From Pseudoalteromonas sp. BSi20652 (lineage in GTDB: Bacteria; Pseudomonadota; Gammaproteobacteria; Enterobacterales; Alteromonadaceae), in the NCBI RefSeq assembly GCF_000239855.1, contig NZ_BADT01000204.1, forward strand, positions 1 through 46,890: a DNA stretch of 46,890 nucleotides, in the 5' to 3' direction. Positions 20,772-29,439 of this stretch are shown here, in pieces; positions within the stretch are counted from its first letter, which is position 1; every line of letters begins with the position of its first letter. The position numbers and the translations under genes are program-made. A model generated the notes under the pieces. That model did not search any database. It was not told the DNA's origin and saw only the letters and a list, made by a program, of their open reading frames with translations.

Positions 20772-21641
20772 TTATTCGCTAAGCGCCATAGTGGCAAGCT
20801 TCATGGTGCTTTCAAACGACTTAGTGCCCGCTATAAATAAACCATTATGGCAAAACACTGCATCATCAATACCGGTTTCATCTACAAACGCTTGATCAGA
20901 TAAACCAGACCATGCTTTAGGAAGCGGTTTTCTATCTTCAAACGAGCCAGGCTCAACGGGTACCGTTTGTAATATCCATTGCCCAGAATGCGATGGGTAA
21001 ACCATGTATAGCGCATCGCTTGATAAAATATGCACTGTTTTTTTCCACGGTGTATATTTTTCAAGCACTATAACTCTGGCATCTTCTGCATTTTCAATTG
21101 CTTTGGCGACAATCTCTTTTGCATTTACACTACCGTGAGCTGAGGCGATAAAACGAACGAGCATGCGAGCTGCAAATTCAACAGCTTCATCAAAGCAGGT
21201 ATCAAAGTTACTTTCTTCTTCCCACGTAGGGTTAAACATTGAGATTGTTTGGCTCAAGCTTATTCCTTTTGATACTCCTTCAACATGACCACAATCAATG
21301 GCATCAATGGTTGAAACTAAGCCTGAATCCACTCTATCAGCCACGGCTTGGTTATCATCACACAGCGCTAAGCCGTATTTTTTCCACACTAAACCAAATG
21401 ATGAAAAAGGAATGCCATTTTCTCGCTCGCCTGCACCACCGCGTTGATGATGATCAAAGCGATTCGTTTGAGGGTCATATTCCCCACCTACATCAATTAC
21501 AAAGTCGGCACTTTCTATAAGCGCTTTATCGCGTGTGCGTACCAGCTTAAACGATGGCAAAACATGTTTAAGTACTGCAATACTAAAAACGTCATCTGCA
21601 TGAAAATTACCATTGTGGGTTACTACTGTTATGTCTGTCAT
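20772..21641 (-). CDS. MYG1 family protein (UPF0160, DHH-like hydrolase)
   Basis: The 289 residues open with the conserved THNGNFHADDVFSIAVL and contain DVGGEYDPQTNRFDHHQRG, the metal-binding Asp/His motifs of the MYG1 family, and DAIDCGH further on. Eukaryotic MYG1 is a 3'-5' RNA exonuclease; the role of the bacterial protein is not established, so nuclease or phosphoesterase activity is inference. The length is normal, and no signal peptide is visible, so it is cytoplasmic. Confidence 0.9.
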   Translation of the reverse strand: MTDITVVTHNGNFHADDVFSIAVLKHVLPSFKLVRTRDKALIESADFVIDVGGEYDPQTNRFDHHQRGGAGERENGIPFSSFGLVWKKYGLALCDDNQAVADRVDSGLVSTIDAIDCGHVEGVSKGISLSQTISMFNPTWEEESNFDTCFDEAVEFAARMLVRFIASAHGSVNAKEIVAKAIENAEDARVIVLEKYTPWKKTVHILSSDALYMVYPSHSGQWILQTVPVEPGSFEDRKPLPKAWSGLSDQAFVDETGIDDAVFCHNGLFIAGTKSFESTMKLATMALSE

Positions 21642-21940
21642 TGGTTTAGTGTCATTTTTAGAAATGATAAGAAAGTCTCGCTATTTAAACGTTATGGTTT
21701 GAAGTATTTCAGGGAAATATAATAAGGTGGATTTTATACGAATGTAACTAACAAAAACAGTATCCTGTTAGGCTTGCCGGTTTTTGTTGTAAAAGAAATA
21801 TTTAGGGTGTTAGTAATCTATTCTTATAATCGATTGCTATAGCGCTTTATTATAAAGTAGTTACACAAAATTAGTTACACCCTCGAAAAATACATACCTA
21901 TGGCTTTAATGCACTAATTTTATGTTTTAAAAGCAAGTAA
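21642..21940. other. AT-rich intergenic region
   Basis: About 300 bases with no gene. Short inverted repeats are present: AACAAAAAC/GTTTTTGTT, and an imperfect pair starting AGGGTGT (near 21806) and ending ACACCCT (near 21890). They could be the ends of an 85-base remnant, but nothing else supports that. Confidence 0.35.
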
Positions 21941-22370
21941 TTAAAACAGCTTACGTAGCTCATCAATAATGTCATCTGGCTCTGAACGTGTACGGTAATC
22001 TGCATCCACATGACACCATGTAACCTATCTATCACGATCTATAATAAATATGGCTGGTATTGGCAGTATACTACCATGGCCATTATTTGTTTCTTCTGGG
22101 TCGAGTTTACGATCAACTCACATATGTTCTACTTAATACTCACAGACTTCCCATGCAATGCCATACTGCGATGCAACTTCTGCACTTTATCTGAGAGCAC
22201 TAAAAATTCATTTTACTTATCTCATTTTTACTCATTGAGACGTCCGGTACCTGCGGGCTAATCGCAACTAGTTGAGCCCCCAACAAATGATATCAGCTAA
22301 CCTTTCCTGTAATGCTTTAAGTTGTAGATTGCAGTATGGGCAACAGCTGCCACTTCAAAGCGTATCCTGA
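21941..22370 (-). pseudogene. decayed peroxiredoxin-like (AhpC/TSA family) gene
   Basis: Reading the minus strand and switching frames recovers, in order, the landmarks of the peroxiredoxin-like thioredoxin-fold family: GSCCPYCNLQLKALQERLADI (redox CPYC, with the usual Trp before it now Cys), QLVAISPQVPD, a VLSDK block, SMALHGKSV, VDRKLDPEETNNGHGS, LPIPAIFIIDRD, and the ending DADYRTRSEPDDIIDELRKLF with its stop. At least four frame changes and internal stops separate the blocks, and the N-terminal third is not visible. This is genuine decay, unlike the single-base breaks elsewhere in the window. Confidence 0.85.
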
Positions 22371-22504
22371 CATTTTTTATGTTAAGTATAAATAAACGTA
22401 TTTAAAGGAACCACAACAATGAACTTCAAACGAACGTCATAAAATTGAAGATCAACACTACTCTTATTTGTATATTAATTTATATTTATTATGCAGGAGT
22501 TAAT

Positions 22505-22558
22505 GTGAAGAAGAACAAATCTGTAACTAAGGACTTACGAAATAAAAGGCAACACTAA
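22505..22558 (+). CDS. possible 17-residue basic microprotein
   Basis: A GTG codon 5 bases after AGGAG opens a 17-codon frame (MKKNKSVTKDLRNKRQH, 8 Lys/Arg), ending 4 bases before the convergent CPXCG gene's stop. The Shine-Dalgarno is good but the reading frame is too short to be judged by sequence alone, and I know no family for it. It may equally be a chance ORF in degraded DNA. Confidence 0.2.
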   Translation: MKKNKSVTKDLRNKRQH

Positions 22559-22562
22559 TTTA

Positions 22563-22760
22563 TTAATACGCATCATCTTCGCCATATACATTAACAATTA
22601 ACTCATCATCAATGTTATGTGAAACTAAAAAATTTATTGGTTTACAGCACACTTGGCAATCTTCAATGTATTGCTCATCGATGTCAGAGGCATCAATTAA
22701 AACGTCAATTGATTCACCGCAATAAGGGCACTCTATTGTTCTTTCCGCTAATTGGTTCAT
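22563..22760 (-). CDS. CPXCG motif cysteine-rich protein
   Basis: From the ATG at 22760 the product has 65 residues. It carries two zinc-type cysteine pairs, CPYCG near the N-terminus and CQVCCKPI in the middle, with the acidic VLIDASD/EQYIEDC sequence between them; this is the CPXCG (DUF6436-like naming varies) small zinc-ribbon family. A start 6 codons further upstream (22778) is possible, but the family normally begins a few residues before CPxCG. The function is unknown. Confidence 0.85.
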   Translation of the reverse strand: MNQLAERTIECPYCGESIDVLIDASDIDEQYIEDCQVCCKPINFLVSHNIDDELIVNVYGEDDAY

Positions 22761-22810
22761 TTTTTGCACCCTATACAAATTAATTTTATAGTACCAATAT
22801 CAGTCTAAAT

Positions 22811-22831
22811 CAGATTTACGTTATAAATCTG
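22811..22831 (-). terminator. weak inverted repeat downstream of the CPXCG gene's start region
   Basis: CAGATTT-ACGTTAT-AAATCTG is a perfect 7-bp inverted repeat between the GGDEF-EAL gene and the CPXCG gene. On the minus strand it is followed by ATTTAG, too poor a T run to be sure of termination. Confidence 0.3.
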
Positions 22832-22849
22832 GTAACTTTGGTTTAAAGG

Positions 22850-25105
22850 TTAAGTATTCTCTTTTAAATGCTCTTTGTGCCACTGCAAATAGTCACCATG
22901 AGCCATTGGTTTTGATAAAAAATAACCCTGCATTGCATTCACATCTATTTTTTTTAGCATTTCAAGTTGCTCTAACTTTTCAACACCTTCTGCAACGACA
23001 GATATATTAAGACTCTTACCTAGATTAATAATAGTTTCAACAATACTAAATCCTATACCGCCATCTAATATTTTATCAATAAAACTTTTATCTATCTTTA
23101 ATTCCTTTACTGGAAAAGAGCTCAAATGAGTTAAGCAAGAATAGCCTGTACCAAAATCATCAATAGAAAATACAAAGCCATGCCTTTTTAAATCTTCCAT
23201 TTGTTGTATAGCACTTTCTATATCACCAGATAACATAGACTCAGTAATTTCTAACTTAACTCGTGAGGGCTTAACACCATAACCGTTAATCACAGTTAAA
23301 AGCTCATTCTTTAACGTTACTGAGTTAAATTGGCATTGACTTATATTTATCGAAATATTGAATGATTCGTCAATAGCATCAAACCCATTTAACTCGTTAA
23401 TTAAAATACATATATCGCGTAATACTGTATTTTGTAACGTTTGAATTAGCCCATATTGTTCAGCAATAGGAATAAATTCATTAGGTGCTATTAGCCCCTT
23501 ATCCGGATGATTCCATCTAATGAGTGCCTCAGCACCAACAACTTTACCTTGTGTATTTATTTGCGGCTGAAAGTGTGCACAAAACTCGTCGCATGATATT
23601 GCCCTTACAATATCAGTTTCTAACTCAGCTTGATTTTGTAGTAATGTTTGTAATTCAGGATCGTAAAAACTACAGCTATTACCTCTTTTTATTTTTGAGC
23701 GATACATTGCAGTGTCAGCAAACTTTAATATGTTATCGGTTATTGAATTTATTTTATCTATTAAACAAATACCAATACTACAAGTAACTTGAAAAGCTAA
23801 TTTTCCAACTTCAAATTTTTCGTTAAATACACTTTGTAATTTTTTGGCCACAATTTCAGATTCAATGATCGCTTGCTCATTATCATCACCTACATACTCC
23901 AGTAAAATAATAAACTCATCTCCCCCTGCGCGTGCTAACGTATCAGACTTTCCAATTACAGAGCTTAAGCGGTTTGATAATTCAACTAAAACTTCATCTC
24001 CAGCGCTATGTCCTAGTGAATCATTAATTCTTTTAAAGTTATCTAAGTCTAAAAATAACAAAGCCCCGGTTTTATTTGTGAGCTTAATTTTATCTGCATA
24101 TGCGGTTAGTTTATCATTGAGCATTCTACGATTAGGTAAACCCGTAAGAGGGTCATAAAAAGCCAGTCTTTCAACTTCTTTCTCTGCTTTTTTTCTAACC
24201 GTTACGTCCCTTGCCACCCATACTATGTGACGTTGAAATGGCTTATCTGATTGGTAATGTTCAATGGGTGCTGTTCTTCCTTCAAAAGTCATCATTTGAC
24301 CATTAATTTCAAGTTCGTATTCAAAAACTTGTACATCGTTAGTTTCTAACGTTTTATCTATTACTGCCATAATTGACTTAGCGTCTTTTTTTGGCATTAC
24401 ATCGTTTACTTTTTTATTCATCAATTCTTTCTGCGAATTGTATAGCAGTTTATCTGAAGAACCATATATATCGGTATATACACCGCTTTCACTTAAAATT
24501 AGTGTTAAATCTGGCATTACTTTAGTAAAGGCTTCAAATTTCTCATTACTTTGCTCTAAATCAGTCAAAAGCTGTCTACCTTTAAGTAGTTCAGCATTTT
24601 TTTCAAGTGCAATACTCGAAAAATGTACAAAATAATCGATTAACTCAAGCTCAAGAACTGATGGTGCCTTTGGCTTATCATGATAAATAGCAAATGTACC
24701 AAGTATTTGGGATTGTGTTGAAATGATTGGAGTGGACCAACATGATTTGAGTCCAGAACTTAATGCGAGACCTTTGTAATCTTTCCATAAAGGTGACACT
24801 TCAATATCTTGAACAATTACACGCTTTCCAGAGAAGGCTGCTGTGCCACACGAACCTGAACTTGGTCCTATATGTACACCGTTTATAGCTTTGCAATATT
24901 TATCGTCTATATTTGGGGCCGCACAATGAAAAAGCTGATCCCCCACTAATGTTAAAATTGAGCATCGTGCTGACTTTTCATCAATGACTTCTTCTATTGA
25001 TAAGCAAATTTCTTCAAGAACATCACTTAAAGGTAAACCTAATGCTATTTTAGATAAGATATCTTGTTGGTGAGATAATAACTTTTTTAACCTAGCTGTT
25101 TCCAT
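22850..25105 (-). CDS. GAF-PAS-GGDEF-EAL cyclic-di-GMP enzyme
   Basis: The 751 residues contain a GAF domain (about 15-165; GPSSGSCGTAAFSGK), a PAS domain (about 185-305), a diguanylate cyclase domain with an intact GGDEF at 394-398 (DPLTGLPNRR, DLDNFKRINDSLGH, ARAGGDEF), and a phosphodiesterase domain with an intact EAL at 526-528 (AEALIRW, NISQCQF, LEITESML, IDDFGTGYSCL, VAEGVE, QGYFLSKP). Both catalytic motifs look complete, so the protein may make or degrade c-di-GMP depending on its sensory input. The RxxD inhibitory site before GGDEF reads GKSD, so product feedback there is unlikely. No membrane helix is visible, so it is a cytoplasmic sensor. The gene appears to be monocistronic. Confidence 0.95.
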   Translation of the reverse strand: METARLKKLLSHQQDILSKIALGLPLSDVLEEICLSIEEVIDEKSARCSILTLVGDQLFHCAAPNIDDKYCKAINGVHIGPSSGSCGTAAFSGKRVIVQDIEVSPLWKDYKGLALSSGLKSCWSTPIISTQSQILGTFAIYHDKPKAPSVLELELIDYFVHFSSIALEKNAELLKGRQLLTDLEQSNEKFEAFTKVMPDLTLILSESGVYTDIYGSSDKLLYNSQKELMNKKVNDVMPKKDAKSIMAVIDKTLETNDVQVFEYELEINGQMMTFEGRTAPIEHYQSDKPFQRHIVWVARDVTVRKKAEKEVERLAFYDPLTGLPNRRMLNDKLTAYADKIKLTNKTGALLFLDLDNFKRINDSLGHSAGDEVLVELSNRLSSVIGKSDTLARAGGDEFIILLEYVGDDNEQAIIESEIVAKKLQSVFNEKFEVGKLAFQVTCSIGICLIDKINSITDNILKFADTAMYRSKIKRGNSCSFYDPELQTLLQNQAELETDIVRAISCDEFCAHFQPQINTQGKVVGAEALIRWNHPDKGLIAPNEFIPIAEQYGLIQTLQNTVLRDICILINELNGFDAIDESFNISINISQCQFNSVTLKNELLTVINGYGVKPSRVKLEITESMLSGDIESAIQQMEDLKRHGFVFSIDDFGTGYSCLTHLSSFPVKELKIDKSFIDKILDGGIGFSIVETIINLGKSLNISVVAEGVEKLEQLEMLKKIDVNAMQGYFLSKPMAHGDYLQWHKEHLKENT

Positions 25106-25437
25106 ATTTCACCATAAATTTCATTTTTTTGTTTTTAATTTACAAGAGTGATTAATAGTACGATAAAAACATCTAATCGATTCGTTTTCATCCAATTGTG
25201 ACTAGTATAGTTATGATTAGTAAATTTTAGTACAAAAAATATCTTTAAAATCTTTTCTTAATATTTTACTAACAATGATAAAAGAGTAGCGGTGTGTAAG
25301 TGTGTAAATCGATTAAAGCGCTTAATACGATACTATTGACCATATTTGTATAATTTGAATTTATAAGTAAGCTTTACCGAAGAGATAAAGCCATGATGTA
25401 ATAGAGTTACTTTTATAATTATGCTGGTGCTTCCTGA
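25106..25437. other. intergenic region upstream of the GGDEF-EAL gene
   Basis: About 330 bases, very AT-rich, presumably containing the promoter of the GGDEF-EAL gene. I see no ORF, tRNA or terminator in it. Confidence 0.4.
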
Positions 25438-25899
25438 TTATTTGCTTAAACCTAGCTCCATAAATACACTTTGTGGGTTATCTTGATAAGGTCCAAAACT
25501 ATCACAACGTTTAAACCCTAAATTTTCATATAACTTGATAGATTGTATTTGTTTAGGGCCTGTTTCTAACCTTATTAATGGGATTTCCTCTTCCCCTGCA
25601 TGATGCAACAGAATTTGCATAATACGCCTAGAGAGTCCTTTTCCTCGGTAACTAGGACTTACATAAAGTCGTCGAATCTCGCCATAAGGTGCTTTATCAA
25701 ACTGTTTTACAATAGCACCACAAGCAATTATACCATCGTCATTTTTTAAGCCAATTGCATACACACTAGGGTTCTCAAGCTCACTTAGCGTTAAAGATTG
25801 TGCTGTAGCAACCGGATACAGAGAGTTTATAAGTCGGTCGATATCTGAAAAAACATTAATCACATCCTGGTCATTCGGTTTTAAATCAACTAACTGCAT
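25438..25899 (-). CDS. GNAT-family N-acetyltransferase
   Basis: The 153 residues from the ATG at 25899 (MQLVDLKPND, preceded by GGGA) show the GNAT fold: YAIGLKNDDGIIACGAIV, the acetyl-CoA loop RRLYVSPSYRGKGLSRRIM, then ETGPKQIQSIKLYENLGF and a final beta-strand. A TTG start at 25911 is also open. The substrate is not predictable. The gene is separate from its neighbours by more than 100 bases on each side. Confidence 0.9.
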   Translation of the reverse strand: MQLVDLKPNDQDVINVFSDIDRLINSLYPVATAQSLTLSELENPSVYAIGLKNDDGIIACGAIVKQFDKAPYGEIRRLYVSPSYRGKGLSRRIMQILLHHAGEEEIPLIRLETGPKQIQSIKLYENLGFKRCDSFGPYQDNPQSVFMELGLSK

Positions 25900-26020
25900 T
25901 GAACATCCCAATTTATATTAAAAATTTGTTGGCAAACTATACCTAATTGTAACAAATGAACAACCTCGTTCGGCCCATTTTTAACTTATTTAGACGTTTA
26001 ATTAAAATCAAGCCAGTATT

Positions 26021-26650
26021 TTAATACTTTAGTTCATAACTAAAATATTTTCGATGTTCTGTGCCCGCTAAATTAGAGTTAACTTTATTAGGATGTTTAT
26101 ATTCTTTCCAGTTAGCAACGTGACGACCTGCATTTAGCCATGGAAAATCATTACTTCCTTGTGTTGTAATCCCTAAAAACTGCTTTAGTTTTAGTAAACT
26201 ACCTTGTTTACTAATGTCTATTGCTAAAAAATTATCATTATTATCAAAATACGACAACACACTTTGTTCATGCTCTAAATAACAGTTCTCTAACGCCTCA
26301 GATGACAAAGGAAGGCTTCCTGGAAATGTGTTATGAAAGCTACGTTTTAAAATAGGATTAAACTTACCTGTAGCTAACGCTAAATGAGGCGCCATTTTTT
26401 CAAGTAACATAGTAATTGAAGGCAGCCATTTATTTAAGTCTCTACTTAGATATATAAATTTAGCATCAGGAAATAACATATCTAAATGCATATATTCACT
26501 AAAACAAGGGGCATCAGTTACTGCATCCGCTATTTTAAATGCCTGCTTTGTAAAAGCAGTGTGTGCCACTGAATAACCCATTTCTAATAGTGCAACACTC
26601 ACACTAGTCGTGCCTGTTCTAGGTAACCCGATCACAAATATTTTAGGCAT
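26021..26650 (-). CDS. sulfotransferase family protein
   Basis: The 209 residues start with the 5'-phosphosulfate-binding loop (FVIGLPRTGTTSVSVAL) and contain a 3'-phosphate-binding segment (KFIYLSRDLNKWLPS), the PAPS-binding pair of sulfotransferases. The C-terminal part (GITTQGSNDFPWLNAGRHV, then the basic NWKEYKHPNK) fits the same family. The length is complete. The acceptor (lipid, glycan or small molecule) is unknown. It stands in an accessory stretch, directly beside a repeat element. Confidence 0.85.
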   Translation of the reverse strand: MPKIFVIGLPRTGTTSVSVALLEMGYSVAHTAFTKQAFKIADAVTDAPCFSEYMHLDMLFPDAKFIYLSRDLNKWLPSITMLLEKMAPHLALATGKFNPILKRSFHNTFPGSLPLSSEALENCYLEHEQSVLSYFDNNDNFLAIDISKQGSLLKLKQFLGITTQGSNDFPWLNAGRHVANWKEYKHPNKVNSNLAGTEHRKYFSYELKY

Positions 26651-26679
26651 CTATCGTTGCTCATTTTTAAATTACGTTA

Positions 26680-27035
26680 GGCCGTGTTGATCTTTGAAAA
26701 TTGAAATTTGTTCAATCTAGGGAGGATTTAACCGCGGCGCGAGGCGTATAATCTCGTGGGTTCGGTAACGGTTCCTGCGTTACTTTACAAGCTTATATCT
26801 GTGTAAGAATAAGTAAAACCGAGAAAACTTCCGCGTCCTGCTCACGTCCCTTACCTGCTATATGCAGGCAACAAAGCGTCAATCGCCCCTAAAAAAACTA
26901 AAAGGGCAGCGCATGTTTGGTATTTGTACTGCGTTATCGCCTACTTATGGGGAATAACCACACATCATAGGCTCTGCCTTGCCTAATTACCAAACAGTCT
27001 GCTGTAAATTCGACCACCAAAGATCAACACGCCCC
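26680..27035 (+). mobile_element. TIR-bounded non-coding repeat element, copy 1
   Basis: A 356-base element without a plausible transposase gene. It begins GGCCGTGTTGATCTTTG and ends CAAAGATCAACACGCCCC, giving ~17-bp terminal inverted repeats. Inside are a GC-rich CGCGGCGCGAGGCG block, a hairpin CCTGC-TATAT-GCAGG (26855-26869 region), and a nested palindromic right arm (GTTTGGTA 26915-26922 pairs with TACCAAAC 26988-26995, enclosing GCCTA/TAGGC). It is the best-preserved of three copies in the window, in the same orientation as copy 2. It behaves like a MITE; no target duplication is evident. Seen directly, with the MITE label inferred. Confidence 0.8.
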
Positions 27036-27239
27036 GTATGATTACATGTACTGTAATTTTGAACTAAAGAAAATATAAATATCTACTATGATCACCCAAT
27101 ATTTAGTCTCCATAAGCATTCTAAACCTAATAACCCTTTGCCAGTCTAGCTATTTAAACACTTTGTTACCTAAAAGTACTGTTCAAAAAAATTCAATTAT
27201 TTATACTACTTTCAGGAGTAAACATTTATCGAGGTTTCT

Positions 27240-27967
27240 GTGCAAATAACACAAGGTATGGAATATTTTTTTCAGGTTTTAAATTAATTAGTCAAAAAGG
27301 GTTAAAGCGCTTTGTGCTTATCCCGTTATTAATTAATATTGCGCTTTTCATAGGCTCAATGTTTCTTTTAGTTATGAAGTTTGATGAGTGGATCTCTTTT
27401 TTTGTCAGCTGGTTACCTGATATCCTAAGCTGGTTAGAGTGGCTTATATGGCCTATCGCAGTCTTGGTGGTATTATTTAGCTACAGCATGTTGTTTACTG
27501 TAATAACTAATTTTATTGCCGCTCCATTTAATGGTTTACTCAGCGAAAAAGTAGAACTCTATTTAACAGGTCAACAAATTAATGATGATGGCTTTACTGA
27601 ATTATTGAAAGATGTGCCACGCATGTTTGCCAGAGAGCTGACAAAGCTATGGTATTATCTGCCCCGCGCTATTGGTTTTTTTATATTACTGTGGATATTA
27701 CCTGTCATTGGACAGATTTTATGGGTGTTATTTACATGCTGGATGTACGCAGTACAGTATAAAGACTACGCTTTCGATAATCATAAAATCGACTTTAGAC
27801 AAATGAAAGACGATTTAAAAAGTAAACAAGGTTTATCATATGGTTTTGGCTTTGCCGTAATGATATTTACAGCCATCCCTATTGTAAATTTAATCGTAAT
27901 GCCTGTATCGGTATGCGGCGCTACCCGTTTGTGGGTAGATAACTATCGTCCTAAATACCGAAGTTAA
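27240..27967 (+). CDS. cysZ: CysZ-like sulfate transporter, reading frame interrupted near the start
   Basis: Inner-membrane sulfate transport protein family (EI24/CysZ). The conserved part from LKRFVLIPLLINIALF to the C-terminus has four main hydrophobic segments and the family motifs NFIAAPFNGLLSEKVE and DVPRMFARELTKL. The expected N-terminus (QGMEYFFQ) is encoded in another frame from GTG 27240, preceded by GAGG, or ATG 27258. The frame stops at TAA 27285-27287. One extra base near 27275-27280 (CAGGTTTT; the family has Q-G-F/W-K-L here) reconnects it to FKLISQKGLKRF, giving about 242 residues, as in E. coli (253). Without that, translation would have to start at 27314 and would lack the first membrane-proximal residues. 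Confidence 0.85.
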
Positions 27968-28274
27968 TAAACAAATAATAAAATGGCTCTTAAGATGGGC
28001 TGATATCAAATTAGGTTCCTTATTACTCAAACCTATTAATAGCAGTAGTGGCTAATAAAATTTGGCCACAACTTCACAATCTTCATATTTTCTTTTACGT
28101 TTATTTGACGAAAAAACTAAAATAAAATTAGATGACGCTTCTTTGTCAAAAAATATCGATGATTCAAAACTAATACAAAATACGCGTTACTTTTAACACT
28201 GAGTCGAGCTAGGGTTCTATAAACTATAGACATATCTATCATGCCACCCAACAAAGAAGCTTAGAAAAAAGCCA
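27968..28274. other. intergenic region between cysZ and rlmM
   Basis: About 300 AT-rich bases where two units converge. Apart from the terminator that follows it, I see no gene or repeat here. Confidence 0.4.
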
Positions 28275-28299
28275 TAAAAAAGGGATCATATAGATCCCT
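28275..28299 (-). terminator. terminator downstream of rlmM
   Basis: AGGGATC-ATATA-GATCCCT is a perfect 7-bp stem. On the minus strand it is followed by a run of T, so it terminates the gcvA-to-rlmM unit; it may also serve cysZ on the opposite strand. Confidence 0.8.
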
Positions 28300-28336
28300 A
28301 ATTAGCTATCAGCTCAGTAATTTTATTACCATAACG

Positions 28337-29422
28337 TTAACTGTATAAGCTTTGCGGTACTTTGGTTACATTTAAGTGCACTGTTATCTCTTCACGATCG
28401 TGGTACAGGTGCTTAGCTTGCAACTCGTAATTAATACCTTGTTTTTCAAGCGCTTTTCTTATCATCGAAAGGCATTCATAAACACTGTCAAAGCGCTTTT
28501 TCATAGGGAGTTTTAAGTTAAATATAAACTCTTTTGCGTATGCATTTACTGCCCAGTCAATCATTAGCGTAGTCACTTTGGTTGGTTTTTCCACCATATC
28601 GCACACTAACCAAGTAATGTTTCTTTTTTCTGGGCGATATTTAAAACCATCTGCTCTAAAATGTTTAACTTGCCCCGTTTGCATTAAATCGTCATTCATT
28701 GGGCCGTTATCAATCGCACTTACAAACATACCTCGGCGTACAAGCTGATAAGTCCAACCACCCGGGCATGCACCTAAATCAACACTGCGCATACCTGCTG
28801 CCACGCGTGATTCACGTTGTTGCTCAGGAATAAATACATTAAACGCTTCGTCGAGTTTTAACGTTGAACGACTAGGTGCATCGCTTGGCATACGAAGGCG
28901 TAAAATACCCATGAAAAATGGAGAATTATTAAAGCTATACGAGTAACCAACATAAGCCGTATTGTTTGTTAAAAACATGACATGCATTACTGGGCGGTTT
29001 GCTTTTGGCTCACGCAGCACTGTATTTTGTTTTTCGAGGGCTTTTTTAAGCGGCGTTGATATTTTTTTACAGAACGTTAAAAGCTCTTTGCCTTCGTTCG
29101 TGTCTGGCGTTTCAACGCGCAGTTCTGAGCACAATGTAAAATCTTTAGCAGCTTCAACTACTGCACTTACACGGTCCTCTACTGGCATGTTTTCAAGTAA
29201 TGTACCGGCAAACCATTGGCGTGCAAACACCATATTTTTAAAATCGACTTTTTTGATTATTTCGTCGCTGTGATGCGCTTCAAAACATTCGTAAACAACA
29301 TAACCTGTATTTGGCTTTGCTTTTACATACCCTGCAAAACCCTGCTCTGCAGCATGAAACGTTATTTCAGCAGCGGCATCGCTTTCAAAACCACTACGAC
29401 AATAAATCACAACACTAGACAT
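28337..29422 (-). CDS. rlmM: 23S rRNA (cytidine-2498-2'-O)-methyltransferase RlmM
   Basis: Methylates the ribose of C2498 in 23S rRNA using S-adenosylmethionine. The 361 residues contain an N-terminal THUMP-like domain (VVIYCRSGFESDAAAEI) and a C-terminal Rossmann methyltransferase domain with the SAM motif SVDLGACPGGWTYQLV and catalytic-type motifs FRADGFKYRP and LVCDMVEKP, with the lysine-containing FNLKLPMKKR. It is the last gene of the gcvA-hydrolase-ygdD-rlmM cluster; in E. coli gcvA, ygdD and rlmM are also neighbours. Confidence 0.96.
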   Translation of the reverse strand: MSSVVIYCRSGFESDAAAEITFHAAEQGFAGYVKAKPNTGYVVYECFEAHHSDEIIKKVDFKNMVFARQWFAGTLLENMPVEDRVSAVVEAAKDFTLCSELRVETPDTNEGKELLTFCKKISTPLKKALEKQNTVLREPKANRPVMHVMFLTNNTAYVGYSYSFNNSPFFMGILRLRMPSDAPSRSTLKLDEAFNVFIPEQQRESRVAAGMRSVDLGACPGGWTYQLVRRGMFVSAIDNGPMNDDLMQTGQVKHFRADGFKYRPEKRNITWLVCDMVEKPTKVTTLMIDWAVNAYAKEFIFNLKLPMKKRFDSVYECLSMIRKALEKQGINYELQAKHLYHDREEITVHLNVTKVPQSLYS

Positions 29423-29439
29423 ATTAACCCTTAAACTCT

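Noticed and set aside
26680-27035. Repeat element as a remnant carrying a transposase gene
   Set aside because: All frames are closed by stops and no transposase motif (DDE, HUH or serine recombinase) is visible in either full copy.
27088-27249. 53-codon frame with a hydrophobic start just before cysZ
   Set aside because: It has no Shine-Dalgarno, overlaps the supported cysZ start and has no recognisable family.
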